Source of the DNA: Prevotella aurantiaca JCM 15754 | Lineage (GTDB): Bacteria > Bacteroidota > Bacteroidia > Bacteroidales > Bacteroidaceae | Assembly (NCBI RefSeq): GCF_000614025.1 | Contig: NZ_BAKF01000015.1 | Coordinates: forward strand, 1 to 59,497 | Length of the DNA stretch: 59,497 nucleotides | Direction: 5' to 3' | Shown: positions 16,999 to 24,933 of the stretch, in pieces | Numbering within the stretch: the first letter of the stretch is position 1 | Layout: every line of letters starts with the position of its first letter | Notes under the pieces: generated by a model | Told to the model about the DNA's origin: nothing | The model's input: only the letters and a program-made list of their open reading frames with translations | Database searches by the model: none | Translations under genes and position numbers: made by a program

Positions 16999-17310
16999 TA
17001 TATCTAAGCTATTTTGCTCTTACCATAATTTACAAGCACTCACTTTTTATAACTTCCTATTATCCAAAGGAACACATTTATTTAAAAGTTGCAGATAAAC
17101 GAAAGTTGTTTAATTAATCAAACTATCATTTTGCAATTATAAATACATACGAATGAACAAGAAGTTAAAGGCTAAAAGCAGAAAAAATCATTCTCTCAAA
17201 TTATTAAAAACAAGTAAAATGAAATCAGTTTAGGGACAACAAAGCAACATATTCGATAAGATATTACAAACCTTATGACAGGATTTCTTTTTCAAATGGA
17301 AGTTTTTTTA
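16999..17310. other. Divergent spacer without a recognisable gene
   Basis: AT-rich DNA between the AspT-like transporter (minus) and zinc-ribbon gene (plus). A 26-codon basic frame at 17154-17234 has no supporting signal and was not called. Confidence 0.45.
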
Positions 17311-17318
17311 TAATTTTG
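17311..17318 (+). promoter_or_regulatory. -7 box almost touching the zinc-ribbon start codon
   Basis: TAATTTTG ends only 7 bp before the ATG at 17326. Transcription would start at or next to the ATG, so the mRNA is probably leaderless. Confidence 0.55.
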
Positions 17319-17325
17319 CGCCATC

Positions 17326-17871
17326 ATGGAATATAAAATAAGGTGCAATAAATGTGGCGATGTTTTTAAAGCAAGAACAGAACGTCAAGGCTTACAAAAA
17401 GTGCGTTGTCCCTATTGTGGTAGTGTGCTGAATTGCCAATTGGGTGGTGATAAGCCTTTCCGAACAAAGGCCAGATCGGTTATTCCCTTCTCAGAAGCTA
17501 GAGAAGTGGATACAAAAACCGAAGAAACTCGACCAACAGCAAAGGTAAAATTCCTAAAAATGGCTACTGCTGAAATGCTGCAAGCTGCAAAAACAAAACT
17601 GAAAAATCAGTCTCAACAGGTATCAGTATTAGCAGCAAGTACCACAGCTTCCACTACTGAATATATATCAAAATCGAGTTCAAGATTAAAAGCATTTCAA
17701 GAGAAATACAAGAATGGCGATTTATTGATTTTCTTCATAGGTAGCTTTACTTTCATCTTGCTTGTATTCATTGGGTTATACCTACTTTCAGTACTCACAA
17801 ACTTTATTTACGACAGTCATTTATGGCTGTTTAAGAAGTACATTGAACTTAAAAACTCAATAGGTTTTTAG
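17326..17871 (+). CDS. Zinc-ribbon membrane protein
   Basis: 181 aa. The N-terminus has a compact zinc ribbon: C-x2-C near residues 8-11 (RCNKCG) and C-x2-C near 28-31 (RCPYCG), similar to MJ0042-type ribbons. A charged linker of about 90 residues follows, then one strong membrane helix at about 132-155 (LLIFFIGSFTFILLVFIGLYLL) and a short amphipathic tail. Function unknown. The promoter suggests a leaderless message. The TerB-DnaJ gene starts 51 bp downstream on the same strand. Confidence 0.75.
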   Translation: MEYKIRCNKCGDVFKARTERQGLQKVRCPYCGSVLNCQLGGDKPFRTKARSVIPFSEAREVDTKTEETRPTAKVKFLKMATAEMLQAAKTKLKNQSQQVSVLAASTTASTTEYISKSSSRLKAFQEKYKNGDLLIFFIGSFTFILLVFIGLYLLSVLTNFIYDSHLWLFKKYIELKNSIGF

Positions 17872-17922
17872 CAAGTTGGTACGATTTTAGTACGTATAAA
17901 TACAAATCAATAGAACAGAAAG

Positions 17923-18750
17923 ATGGCAATAGGAAAATGGATTGGCGGTGCACTTGGCTGGATTCTAGCAGGCGGCAACGTTTTAGGCGCAATAGCAGGA
18001 TATTGTATTGGAACTTTGTTAGACGATGGTTTTAATGCTTCTAACGAAGGAAATAATTTTAATAATTATAGAGGACCATTCCAAAATGGGCCTTTTAATA
18101 CACAATTTAACCACAATCCATTCGAAGAAGAGCGTAATTCGTTCCTCTTTTCAATGCTTGTGCTTTCGTCTTACATTATAAAAGCCGATGGAAAAATCAT
18201 GCATTCTGAAATGGAATGTGTCCGAAGTTTCCTTCGAAACAACTTTGGCGAACAGTCGGTATCAGAAGGAGAAGCTATCTTATTAAAACTTTTTGAACTG
18301 CAAAAACAACGTGGACCTGCAGTGTTCAAAGAGTTAATACGAAAGAGTTGTGTTGAGATTTCCATGCACATGAATAGCGGACAACGTTTACAACTGCTCA
18401 ATTACCTTATTATTATATCGAAATCAGATGGCAAAGTAAGTTCCGAAGAGGTTTCAGCTCTCAAAGAGATGGCATCATATCTTGGACTTTCAGAACAAGA
18501 TGTAGATTCTATGCTCAATATGGGAGGTTCGTATAATTCGCCAAACGATCTTGAAAAAGCTTACAGCATATTGGGTTTATCTCCTAACGCCACAAACGAA
18601 GAAGTGAAAGCAACCTATCGAAAGATGGCATTAAAATATCATCCTGACCGTGTTGGTACGCTTGGCGAAGATGTACGTAAAGCTGCAGAAAAGAAGTTCC
18701 AAGAGATAAATAATGCAAAAGAACAGATTTTCAAAGCAAGGGGGCTTTAA
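17923..18750 (+). CDS. DjlA-like protein: TerB domain plus C-terminal J domain
   Basis: 275 aa. A glycine-rich hydrophobic N-terminus ([24 protein letters not shown]) looks like a membrane anchor with a GxxxG pattern. Residues about 70-195 form a TerB-like helical domain (two copies of the KxDGK motif: [10 protein letters not shown] and [10 protein letters not shown]). Residues about 205-275 are a DnaJ domain with the catalytic HPD in KYHPDRVG. This is the DjlA arrangement: a membrane-attached co-chaperone that stimulates DnaK's ATPase. It forms a two-gene unit with the zinc-ribbon gene, ending at the bidirectional terminator at 18801. Confidence 0.88.
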   Translation: MAIGKWIGGALGWILAGGNVLGAIAGYCIGTLLDDGFNASNEGNNFNNYRGPFQNGPFNTQFNHNPFEEERNSFLFSMLVLSSYIIKADGKIMHSEMECVRSFLRNNFGEQSVSEGEAILLKLFELQKQRGPAVFKELIRKSCVEISMHMNSGQRLQLLNYLIIISKSDGKVSSEEVSALKEMASYLGLSEQDVDSMLNMGGSYNSPNDLEKAYSILGLSPNATNEEVKATYRKMALKYHPDRVGTLGEDVRKAAEKKFQEINNAKEQIFKARGL

Positions 18751-18800
18751 ACTTCTGTTCACATATATATAAGGAAAGAAAAGATAATTTAGATAAAAGA

Positions 18801-18842
18801 AAGAAACCTCATCAAGTTTGCTACTTGATGAGGTTTCTTTTT
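18801..18842. terminator. Bidirectional terminator between convergent genes
   Basis: AAGAAACCTCATCAAG pairs with CTTGATGAGGTTTCTT around a short loop, with A-rich and T-rich flanks that serve both directions. Confidence 0.9.
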
Positions 18843-18858
18843 ATACGCTAATAACAAT

Positions 18859-19701
18859 TTATTTGTATATTTCAGCCAATTTCTGTTGCAAGTCTTCGCC
18901 ACGCAAATCGCTTGCTACAATTTTGCCTTGTGGGTCTAACAAGATATTTGATGGAATAGAACGGATGCCATAAATCTTACCTGCAGCACATTGCCAACCT
19001 TTTAAATCTGACATTTGTGGCCATTCCATACCAAGTTTCTTCACCATTGCAGTCCATGCATCTTTCTTTTGGTCGAAGCTAACACCAACAATTTCCAAAC
19101 CTTTTGCGTGGTATTTATTGTAAGCTTCAACTACATTTGGCATTTCAGCACGACATGGTCCACACCAGCTTGCCCAAAAATCAACAAATACATAGTTGCC
19201 CTTTCCAGCATATTGGCTCAACTTAATTTCCTTGTCGTTCATGTCTTTCATTACCAAATCGGTGTACATAAGTCCTGGACGACGAAGCTCCAACGATGCA
19301 AGATGTTCTTTAGCAGCTTTCAACGATTCTTCTTTATAATAACCGCTTGTTGGATCTAAAACCTCTTTCAATTGGTCGTAGGTAAAGCCAGAATAAGCAT
19401 CAGCTACATATTTTGCTGGAAACTTTGTATTCTTGAAGTTCTTAACTATCTCAAGTGTGAGCGCAGTATGCAATTCTGAGAGTGAATCGCTCTTGGCCAT
19501 TATATTCTCAAATAGTTTCTCATCAGCAGGTGTAATGGCTTTTGGATCTTTCTGACGCAATGCTGCGTATTCCTTATCCAAAGTTGCAAATTCAGCGTAG
19601 ATTTTGTTCATCTTTTCTTCATAAGGCTTAAAGTCTTGCGATTGTGCAAAACTTGTTAATGCCTGTGCAGCCATAAATGCTGCTAAAAACATTTTCTTCA
19701 T
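18859..19701 (-). CDS. TlpA-like periplasmic thiol-disulfide oxidoreductase
   Basis: 280 aa from the ATG at 19701. A Sec signal peptide covers about residues 1-20 (MKKMFLAAFMAAQALTSFAQ). A charged helical N-domain (25-150) is followed by a thioredoxin fold with the active site WASWCGPCRAEMP and the cis-Pro region RSIPSNILLD. It should reduce or isomerise disulfides in the periplasm, as ResA/TlpA-type proteins do for cytochrome c or outer-membrane proteins. The upstream in-frame codons to 19800 run through the -7 box at 19771-19778 and were rejected. Confidence 0.87.
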   Translation of the reverse strand: MKKMFLAAFMAAQALTSFAQSQDFKPYEEKMNKIYAEFATLDKEYAALRQKDPKAITPADEKLFENIMAKSDSLSELHTALTLEIVKNFKNTKFPAKYVADAYSGFTYDQLKEVLDPTSGYYKEESLKAAKEHLASLELRRPGLMYTDLVMKDMNDKEIKLSQYAGKGNYVFVDFWASWCGPCRAEMPNVVEAYNKYHAKGLEIVGVSFDQKKDAWTAMVKKLGMEWPQMSDLKGWQCAAGKIYGIRSIPSNILLDPQGKIVASDLRGEDLQQKLAEIYK

Positions 19702-19770
19702 ATCATTTTTTCGGTTTAATTGTTTACTACTTATACCTAAATTTAATAGGACTCTCGTCCGATTTAGATG

Positions 19771-19778
19771 CAAAAGTA
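19771..19778 (-). promoter_or_regulatory. -7 box for the TlpA-like gene
   Basis: TACTTTTG on the minus strand, 69 bp before the chosen start; divergent from the yhhQ promoter. Confidence 0.5.
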
Positions 19779-19821
19779 AAGAATTGTATTGATAAATCAA
19801 CCATTCTTTAATATTTTTTTG

Positions 19822-19829
19822 TACCTTTG
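19822..19829 (+). promoter_or_regulatory. -7 box for the yhhQ-queF operon
   Basis: TACCTTTG, matching TAnnTTTG. Transcription start near 19836 would place the riboswitch aptamer about 11 nt into the leader. Confidence 0.6.
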
Positions 19830-19846
19830 CCGCACTTTTTACAAAT

Positions 19847-19881
19847 AGGGGTACTTGCTAAACCCCCTTTAACAAAACAAG
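19847..19881 (+). promoter_or_regulatory. Probable preQ1-I riboswitch
   Basis: H-type pseudoknot read by eye. P1 pairs AGGGG (19847-19851) with CCCCT (19864-19868). The loop CTTG (19854-19857) is complementary to CAAG (19878-19881) downstream of an A-rich linker. This is the compact preQ1-I layout: one hairpin, A-rich tail, and loop-tail pairing. It ends 3 nt before the ATG of a queuosine-precursor transporter, so ligand binding would bury the translation start region. Not checked with a covariance model. Confidence 0.72.
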
Positions 19882-19884
19882 ACA

Positions 19885-20577
19885 ATGACAAAAACAAAAC
19901 AACAAGTGAGCGTGCTGTTCATGCTATTCAGCATACTCTTCTGTGTTTGCCTCATTGCGGCAAACATTCTCGAGACAAAGCAAATCTCAGTTTTAGGTAT
20001 TAGCTTAACAGGTGGTTTAATCGTTTTTCCAATCTCTTACATCATCAACGATTGTGTTTGTGAGGTATGGGGATTTCAGAAAGCAAGACTTCTCATCTGG
20101 ACTGGCTTTTCAATGAATTTCTTTTTCGTAGCTGTTGGTGCAATTTGCAATTGGATTCCAGGTGCTCCTTATTGGACAAATCAAGAAGGATTCGATGCTA
20201 TTTTCGGTCTTGCACCACGTATTGCTGCAGCTTCGTTTATGGCTTTTATCGTTGGTTCCTTTGCTAATGCCTACGTTATGAGCAAGATGAAAATTCACGA
20301 TGGTGGTAAACGCTTTTCACTTCGCGCTGTAGTTAGCACTATTGTAGGCGAAAGTTGCGATTCTGTAATTTTCTTCCCATTGGCACTTGGAGGTGTTATC
20401 CCTTCTAACGAATTATTGAAACTGATGATTTGGCAAGTGATACTGAAAACTCTTTATGAGGTTATTGCACTGCCAATAACTATTCGTGTGGTAAAGAAAC
20501 TAAAGGAACACGAAGGAGAAGATGTTTACGACAATGGCGTAAACTATAGTATCTGGAAGATTTTCAGCTTGAATTAA
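19885..20577 (+). CDS. yhhQ: Queuosine precursor transporter (YhhQ/VUT family)
   Basis: 230 aa integral membrane protein with about six helices. The family signatures [26 protein letters not shown] and the later [13 protein letters not shown] are all present. YhhQ imports preQ0 or preQ1 for queuosine modification of tRNA. Support comes from the downstream queF and from the upstream element that looks like a preQ1-I riboswitch, so uptake is likely shut off when preQ1 is plentiful. The gene is complete and has normal length. Confidence 0.93.
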   Translation: MTKTKQQVSVLFMLFSILFCVCLIAANILETKQISVLGISLTGGLIVFPISYIINDCVCEVWGFQKARLLIWTGFSMNFFFVAVGAICNWIPGAPYWTNQEGFDAIFGLAPRIAAASFMAFIVGSFANAYVMSKMKIHDGGKRFSLRAVVSTIVGESCDSVIFFPLALGGVIPSNELLKLMIWQVILKTLYEVIALPITIRVVKKLKEHEGEDVYDNGVNYSIWKIFSLN

Positions 20578-20623
20578 AAATGAGAAAAGGGATTATATTT
20601 TCCCTAAAAGAACATTTAAGGAA

Positions 20624-21079
20624 ATGGAAAGAAACAACGAAGGACTAACACAATTGGGGGCAGCAACTACTTACAGTATGGATTATGCACCCGAAGTTTT
20701 AGAGTCGTTTGAGAACAAACATCAAGAAAACGATTATTGGGTGCGTTTCAACTGCCCCGAATTTACCAGTCTTTGTCCAATAACAGGACAACCTGACTTT
20801 GCAGAAATTCGTATCTCGTATGTTCCTGACGTACGTATGGTAGAAAGCAAAAGTCTAAAACTTTATCTCTTCAGCTTTCGTAATCATGGCGATTTCCATG
20901 AAGACTGTGTTAATACGATTATGAAAGACCTCATAAGACTAATGGACCCAAAATATATTGAGGTTACGGGTATCTTCACACCACGTGGCGGAATCAGTAT
21001 CTACCCATATGCAAACTATGGTAGACCGGGTACAAAATACGAGCAAATGGCTGAAACTCGCTTTGCTAACCATCAATAA
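20624..21079 (+). CDS. queF: NADPH-dependent 7-cyano-7-deazaguanine reductase
   Basis: 151 aa, the short unimodular QueF type. The nucleophilic Cys is in [15 protein letters not shown]; the NADPH/substrate motif [21 protein letters not shown] follows. It reduces preQ0 to preQ1 in the cytoplasm. It lies 46 bp after yhhQ in the same transcript. The pair would import preQ0 or preQ1 and complete preQ1; no queC, queD or queE is present in this window, consistent with but not proving salvage. A terminator follows at 21114. Confidence 0.95.
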   Translation: MERNNEGLTQLGAATTYSMDYAPEVLESFENKHQENDYWVRFNCPEFTSLCPITGQPDFAEIRISYVPDVRMVESKSLKLYLFSFRNHGDFHEDCVNTIMKDLIRLMDPKYIEVTGIFTPRGGISIYPYANYGRPGTKYEQMAETRFANHQ

Positions 21080-21113
21080 AAGAAAGGTTGAACGGAGAAG
21101 AAACAACAAATTA

Positions 21114-21145
21114 AAATCCCCGAGTGCTCACGCATTCGGGGATTT
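21114..21145 (+). terminator. Intrinsic terminator after queF
   Basis: AAATCCCCGAGTGC pairs with GCATTCGGGGATTT (one G-T) around a short loop, followed by CATTATTA. Confidence 0.85.
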
Positions 21146-21277
21146 CATTATTACTAACAATCATACTTTATAACATCATGAATTAATATTTTATCGTAGC
21201 TATTTATTAATTCTAAACCAATCAATCGTATCTTTAAATTTATGAAACAATAACTTACACTCTGTAACAAAGCGTAA

Positions 21278-21688
21278 TTAGCCTACTTCTATCTGTCGTG
21301 CTACCTTCTGAATGCTCTTGTTGAGTTTCGGAAGAGTAATGTTTAAGACTCCGTCAGCCATTCGTGCGCCAACTTCATCTTTATTCACATCATCTGGCAA
21401 AATTAGGGTTTGCTCATACTTACTGTAAGCAAATTCTCTGCGCAAATAACGTGTATTCTCATCTTTCACTTCAGCTTTCTTCTCCATTTTAATAACTAAG
21501 TCGCCTTCAGCGTTAAGACTAATGTCGAAGTCTTCCTTTCTTAAACCTGGCGCAGCAAGTTCTACTGTATACTCAGTATCATTTACCAATACATTAATAG
21601 CTGGTGCAGTTGCATTTGCTTTTGGCATATTGTTGTTGTCAAAGAAGTCGTTGAACACTTCTGGTAACCATGAATTCTTGTAAATCAT
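21278..21688 (-). CDS. Small heat-shock protein, Hsp20/alpha-crystallin family
   Basis: 136 aa. The N-terminal arm carries WLPEVFNDFFDN. The alpha-crystallin domain runs from about residue 30 to 122 (VNDTEYTVELAAPGLRKEDFDISL...), with the conserved beta-9 GVLNITLPK motif, then a short C-terminal extension. It is an ATP-independent holdase chaperone that forms oligomers. Unusually for this genome, an AGGAGGA sequence sits just upstream of the ATG (about 21696-21702 on the minus strand), which would favour strong translation. Confidence 0.93.
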   Translation of the reverse strand: MIYKNSWLPEVFNDFFDNNNMPKANATAPAINVLVNDTEYTVELAAPGLRKEDFDISLNAEGDLVIKMEKKAEVKDENTRYLRREFAYSKYEQTLILPDDVNKDEVGARMADGVLNITLPKLNKSIQKVARQIEVG

Positions 21689-21702
21689 AATTTATTCCTC
21701 CT

Positions 21703-22033
21703 ATTTAGTTTATTTGTTTCTTTGTTTACATCAAGTACATTGCAATACTTATACCAGTAGTTATTTTACGCCATTATGGCATAAACGCATGTCAATTTGT
21801 CTCAATTTACAACATTACATCTATGCTATGCCTTTGTGCATTCTACTTTATAAAACCGCAAAGACTCTACGAGAATTAGTAAAAGCGGAATTATTTTCTC
21901 CTCAGAAAATATCTCTTAATCATCTAAAAATAACTCTGTATATTCTTATTCTATAAACCAAAAATAAACATTAAAAACATTGAGATTAACGTAAAGAATA
22001 ATAGCTTCGTAACTTTCTTACAACCAATGCTTT
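21703..22033. other. AT-rich spacer upstream of hsp20
   Basis: Contains the hsp20 leader and promoter region, though no clean TAnnTTTG is evident. No supported gene; a plus-strand open frame here has no family features. Confidence 0.4.
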
Positions 22034-22121
22034 GCAAAAGAGCCTGTTTTGCGAAGTAATAGTGCCTGTTTTGCGCTGCAAAACAGGCACTATTACAAAG
22101 TAAAACAACCACTTTTACTTT
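22034..22121. repeat. Palindromic 22-bp-period array, sister of the 7.3-kb array
   Basis: Units at 22034, 22056, 22078 and (weaker) 22100 are each 22 bp. The second and third are reverse complements (AGTGCCTGTTTTGC / GCAAAACAGGCACT) and form a strong hairpin. The core is nearly identical to 7315-7380. Confidence 0.8.
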
Positions 22122-22195
22122 CGTGATATACTTTCTTTACAATTACAAAAGATAGGTTATTGTTTAGTTCCTAACTTGTACTTTTTACCTAAAAG

Positions 22196-22230
22196 ACATC
22201 GCTTCTACAAGAAACCTGTAGAAGCGATGT
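22196..22230. terminator. Strong hairpin, probable terminator
   Basis: ACATCGCTTCTACA (22196-22209) is perfectly complementary to TGTAGAAGCGATGT (22217-22230), with a 7-nt loop. It lies downstream of the nusB-to-DUF5606 unit on the minus strand and probably ends it. Confidence 0.7.
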
Positions 22231-22290
22231 TGTTATTCATATTATAGTAGGAGGTTATTGCCTACCAACTCTAAAAGAATTTATTTATTC

Positions 22291-22494
22291 TTATAACTCA
22301 ATGTAATCTGTAGAGTAAAGAACTTTACCATCGATTATACCATGTAAATATATCAATGGCTTTAATTTACTCTTATTTTCTATTTGTCCAGTCCGAATAT
22401 CAACTATACCGAAAAAAGCGATAACTCCTTTACATACAAATCCTCTTTTATAGGAATTTGATAGATAATAAAAGCACCTTGTCCTGGTTTAGCC
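22291..22494 (-). pseudogene. Frameshifted or truncated gene fragment, unknown
   Basis: Two overlapping minus-strand frames read like coding sequence: one ends ...GAFIIYQIPIKEDLYV KELSL, the other continues FGIVDIRTGQIENK ... YSTDYIEL and stops at 22291. They join if one T is added to the T6 run at about 22418-22423. The joined piece is about 68 residues. No start codon is visible, because it runs back into the end of the DUF5606 gene, so this may be a 3' remnant of a lost gene. Family not recognised. Confidence 0.4.
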
Positions 22495-22495
22495 G

Positions 22496-22954
22496 TTACT
22501 TTTCTTCTTCGTTGCTTTCTTGACTCTCGTCTACTTCTTCCTCACCGGCAGGTTTCAATACTTCTTCAAAGTTCGAAATACCAGCCTTAATCAAAATATC
22601 ATACCATTGCAACAACTTCTTTATATCACTATTGTGTACACGGTCGCGGTCGAAATCTGGTAGTATTTCAGCAAAATAATCTTGCAAATCTTTTGGAGAA
22701 GCCTTACGCCAGTCTAAAGATGTAGCCTTACCATCTTCCTTCTCACGAACCTTTACAAGTACTTCGTACAAAGGAACATCGTCGCCTTCTGTAAACATTG
22801 AGATGTCTGAAAGACTCGTTACACGATCAGTAGCGAATGTTGGAATTCGCTTTTTCTTCTCATCGATAGTTTCAACTATTAGGTTCATTTTAGCACGGCT
22901 TACCAATTTGTAAAGTCCTGGCTTACCTGCAATAGAAAGAATTGTCTGTACCAT
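22496..22954 (-). CDS. DUF5606-type conserved protein
   Basis: 152 aa cytosolic protein. The globular part (1-130) begins MVQTILSIAGKPGLYKLVS and contains DRVTSLSDISMFT, typical of a conserved Bacteroidetes protein that I assign from memory to DUF5606; the tail is very acidic (EEEVDESQESNEEEK). No enzymatic motif. It is the last gene of the nusB-yajC-ybbR-coaE series, 19 bp after coaE, so it is made with housekeeping functions; role unknown. Confidence 0.75.
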   Translation of the reverse strand: MVQTILSIAGKPGLYKLVSRAKMNLIVETIDEKKKRIPTFATDRVTSLSDISMFTEGDDVPLYEVLVKVREKEDGKATSLDWRKASPKDLQDYFAEILPDFDRDRVHNSDIKKLLQWYDILIKAGISNFEEVLKPAGEEEVDESQESNEEEK

Positions 22955-22973
22955 TGTTTCTTTATTTAATTTA

Positions 22974-23546
22974 TTACTTATTCGTTTTTGATATTTCGTT
23001 TATAATTTTTTGGATTTGTACATCTATATTGCACTTTCCATCATTCACTATTTCATAATGACTATGCTTTAAAACCTCATTTTGCGATAGTTGCTGATCT
23101 ATCCATTCTTGTGCTTTTATTGGTGTTATGTCATCACGTAGAACTATACGCTGCACTCGAACATCGCGAGGAGCCGTTACACAAACCACCTTATCTATAT
23201 GTACACGATTGATAAAACCACTATCAAAAAGTATGGCGCATTCCATATAGTCGTAACCTGAACGCTCAAAATCTGCAGCCACAGCTGGGTGAACAATATC
23301 ATTAATAGCTTGCGCATTATCTTTACTATGCAAGAGAAAGGCTGCCAATGCTGCTTTTTGCAGTTTTCCATCAACGAAAACGTTCGTTCCTATTAAATCA
23401 GATAGTTGCTTTTGAATATCAACAGAAGTGCGCATCAGGCGTTTTGCAGCCTCATCGCAATCGTAAACCGTAATTCCGAACTTGTGCAATCGTTCACAAA
23501 CGAACGATTTTCCACTGCCAATACCGCCCGTTATAGCTACTTTCAT
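22974..23546 (-). CDS. coaE: Dephospho-CoA kinase
   Basis: 190 aa. The P-loop GGIGSGKS is at residues 7-14. YDCDEAAKRLM and the lid/CoA region (ITPIKAQEWIDQQLSQNE) match CoaE. It catalyses the last step of coenzyme A synthesis, ATP-dependent phosphorylation of dephospho-CoA at the 3' hydroxyl. The start overlaps the ybbR-like stop by 4 bp (ATGA), so translation is coupled. Complete. Confidence 0.95.
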   Translation of the reverse strand: MKVAITGGIGSGKSFVCERLHKFGITVYDCDEAAKRLMRTSVDIQKQLSDLIGTNVFVDGKLQKAALAAFLLHSKDNAQAINDIVHPAVAADFERSGYDYMECAILFDSGFINRVHIDKVVCVTAPRDVRVQRIVLRDDITPIKAQEWIDQQLSQNEVLKHSHYEIVNDGKCNIDVQIQKIINEISKTNK

Positions 23547-24550
23547 TTCTGTTCAATAAGATAATCAACTACGTTTACAACAGGATGGGCATTGCGTATA
23601 CCATTTGGTGCTGCCTGAAGATATACGTGACACTTCTCTGCACTACCATTAGCAACTTCTTTGTAGTCTACAACTAGCTTAAAACCATCGGGCAAGAGTT
23701 CTCTCGTTTCTATGTTCTTAGGCATCGAACGTAGGCGTTGTGAACCCACAGCAAACTTTACTTTCATCTTCCCAGGGAAGACTCTCATATTTTTATCGGC
23801 AGGCACATTGATAGCTTGGATTGGTACTTCTACATCTTCCTCAGTGAGAATATCAGGATAGAACTGCACTTTCACTTGATTAGGCAACGCCTTAGCGTTC
23901 TTTATTTTGGCTATCCGCACTTGCTGAGTCGTAATTTCGTTGAAGTTAGATACTTCCATTCGTTCAGTGTAAACATACTGAATGCTGTCCAATAACTTCT
24001 TCGATGCATAGATGGTTACGCTATCAGGTATGAACTGAATCCGTGCAAGATAATAACCTTCAGCAGGAGTTATCTTTCCTTGTAAACGCACTGGAACTTT
24101 TTTATTCCTTCCGTGATTGTAGCTATAAATAAGATTATTAGCTTTTACACTTACTATTTTCGAACTTGAATACATCTGTTGGGCAAGCATTCGCTGTATA
24201 TCAGCAATAAAAATCTCTCCAGTATTTTCTGAACGATTACAATTTTCAAAATCAAAGGATAGCGAACGAAAACCACCATCAAAGATATAGCTTCCTATAA
24301 CATATCCTTTGTCGCGCACAACAACCTTTACAACAGAATCTATTTCGCCTGTTAAGATCACATTTTTGGGTACACCAGACAAGCGAATGGGCACTGCAAA
24401 CTCTTTTTCATACGAATCATCAAGAACATTTGTAAGCCAAAAGAGTCCACTTAACAGGAGAAAGAATAAAAAAACCAGAAACTCCTTGTTGATTAGTTTC
24501 GACAAGAAGTTTCTGATTAAATCGATTATTTGCAGTCTCCTACCTACCAT
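23543..24550 (-). CDS. YbbR-domain (CdaR-like) membrane-anchored protein
   Basis: 335 aa. One N-terminal membrane helix at about residues 25-43 (FLVFLFFLLLSGLFWLTNVL) is followed by extracytoplasmic beta-rich YbbR repeats; IRLSGVPKNVILTG, VPVRLQGKITPAEGYYLA and VEVPIQAINVPADKNM mark three of them. In Firmicutes YbbR/CdaR regulates a diadenylate cyclase; here no cyclase gene is adjacent, so that role should not be assumed. It sits between yajC and coaE, an arrangement I recall from Bacteroidetes. Confidence 0.87.
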   Translation of the reverse strand: MVGRRLQIIDLIRNFLSKLINKEFLVFLFFLLLSGLFWLTNVLDDSYEKEFAVPIRLSGVPKNVILTGEIDSVVKVVVRDKGYVIGSYIFDGGFRSLSFDFENCNRSENTGEIFIADIQRMLAQQMYSSSKIVSVKANNLIYSYNHGRNKKVPVRLQGKITPAEGYYLARIQFIPDSVTIYASKKLLDSIQYVYTERMEVSNFNEITTQQVRIAKIKNAKALPNQVKVQFYPDILTEEDVEVPIQAINVPADKNMRVFPGKMKVKFAVGSQRLRSMPKNIETRELLPDGFKLVVDYKEVANGSAEKCHVYLQAAPNGIRNAHPVVNVVDYLIEQK

Positions 24551-24583
24551 TTATGAAATTAGTTTCAACGCTTTTGTAAGTGA

Positions 24584-24916
24584 TTACTTATTCTGGCTCA
24601 TACGCATAGCCTCTGTATCAGCAAACACGTAACCCTTATCAACAGTGATAACAACACCACGTGCTACTTCAATTTCAATCTTGTTAGAAGTCATATCAAT
24701 GCGTTTCACCGTGCCAAAGATACCACCGCCCGTAACAACAGAGTCACCTTCTTTAAGCGCATTTTGGAAAGCACGAATTTGTTTTTGCTTCTTTTGTTGT
24801 GGACGAATCATAAAAAGCCACATAATTGCAAAGACAGCAACCATCATAATAATCATAGGCATTGCGCCACCAGATTGCCCTGCAGCTTGTGCAGCAAGTA
24901 AAATAGCTGTATTCAT
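24584..24916 (-). CDS. yajC: Preprotein translocase subunit YajC
   Basis: 110 aa. A single membrane helix (MIIMMVAVFAIMWLFMIRPQQKKQKQ, about residues 20-45) is followed by the RPQQKKQKQ cytosolic signature and a small beta domain (GDSVVTGGGIFGTVKRID). It is an accessory of the SecDF-YajC complex at the inner membrane. It lies 17 bp downstream of nusB and upstream of the ybbR-like gene. Confidence 0.95.
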   Translation of the reverse strand: MNTAILLAAQAAGQSGGAMPMIIMMVAVFAIMWLFMIRPQQKKQKQIRAFQNALKEGDSVVTGGGIFGTVKRIDMTSNKIEIEVARGVVITVDKGYVFADTEAMRMSQNK

Positions 24917-24933
24917 TTTCTTATTTTATTTAT

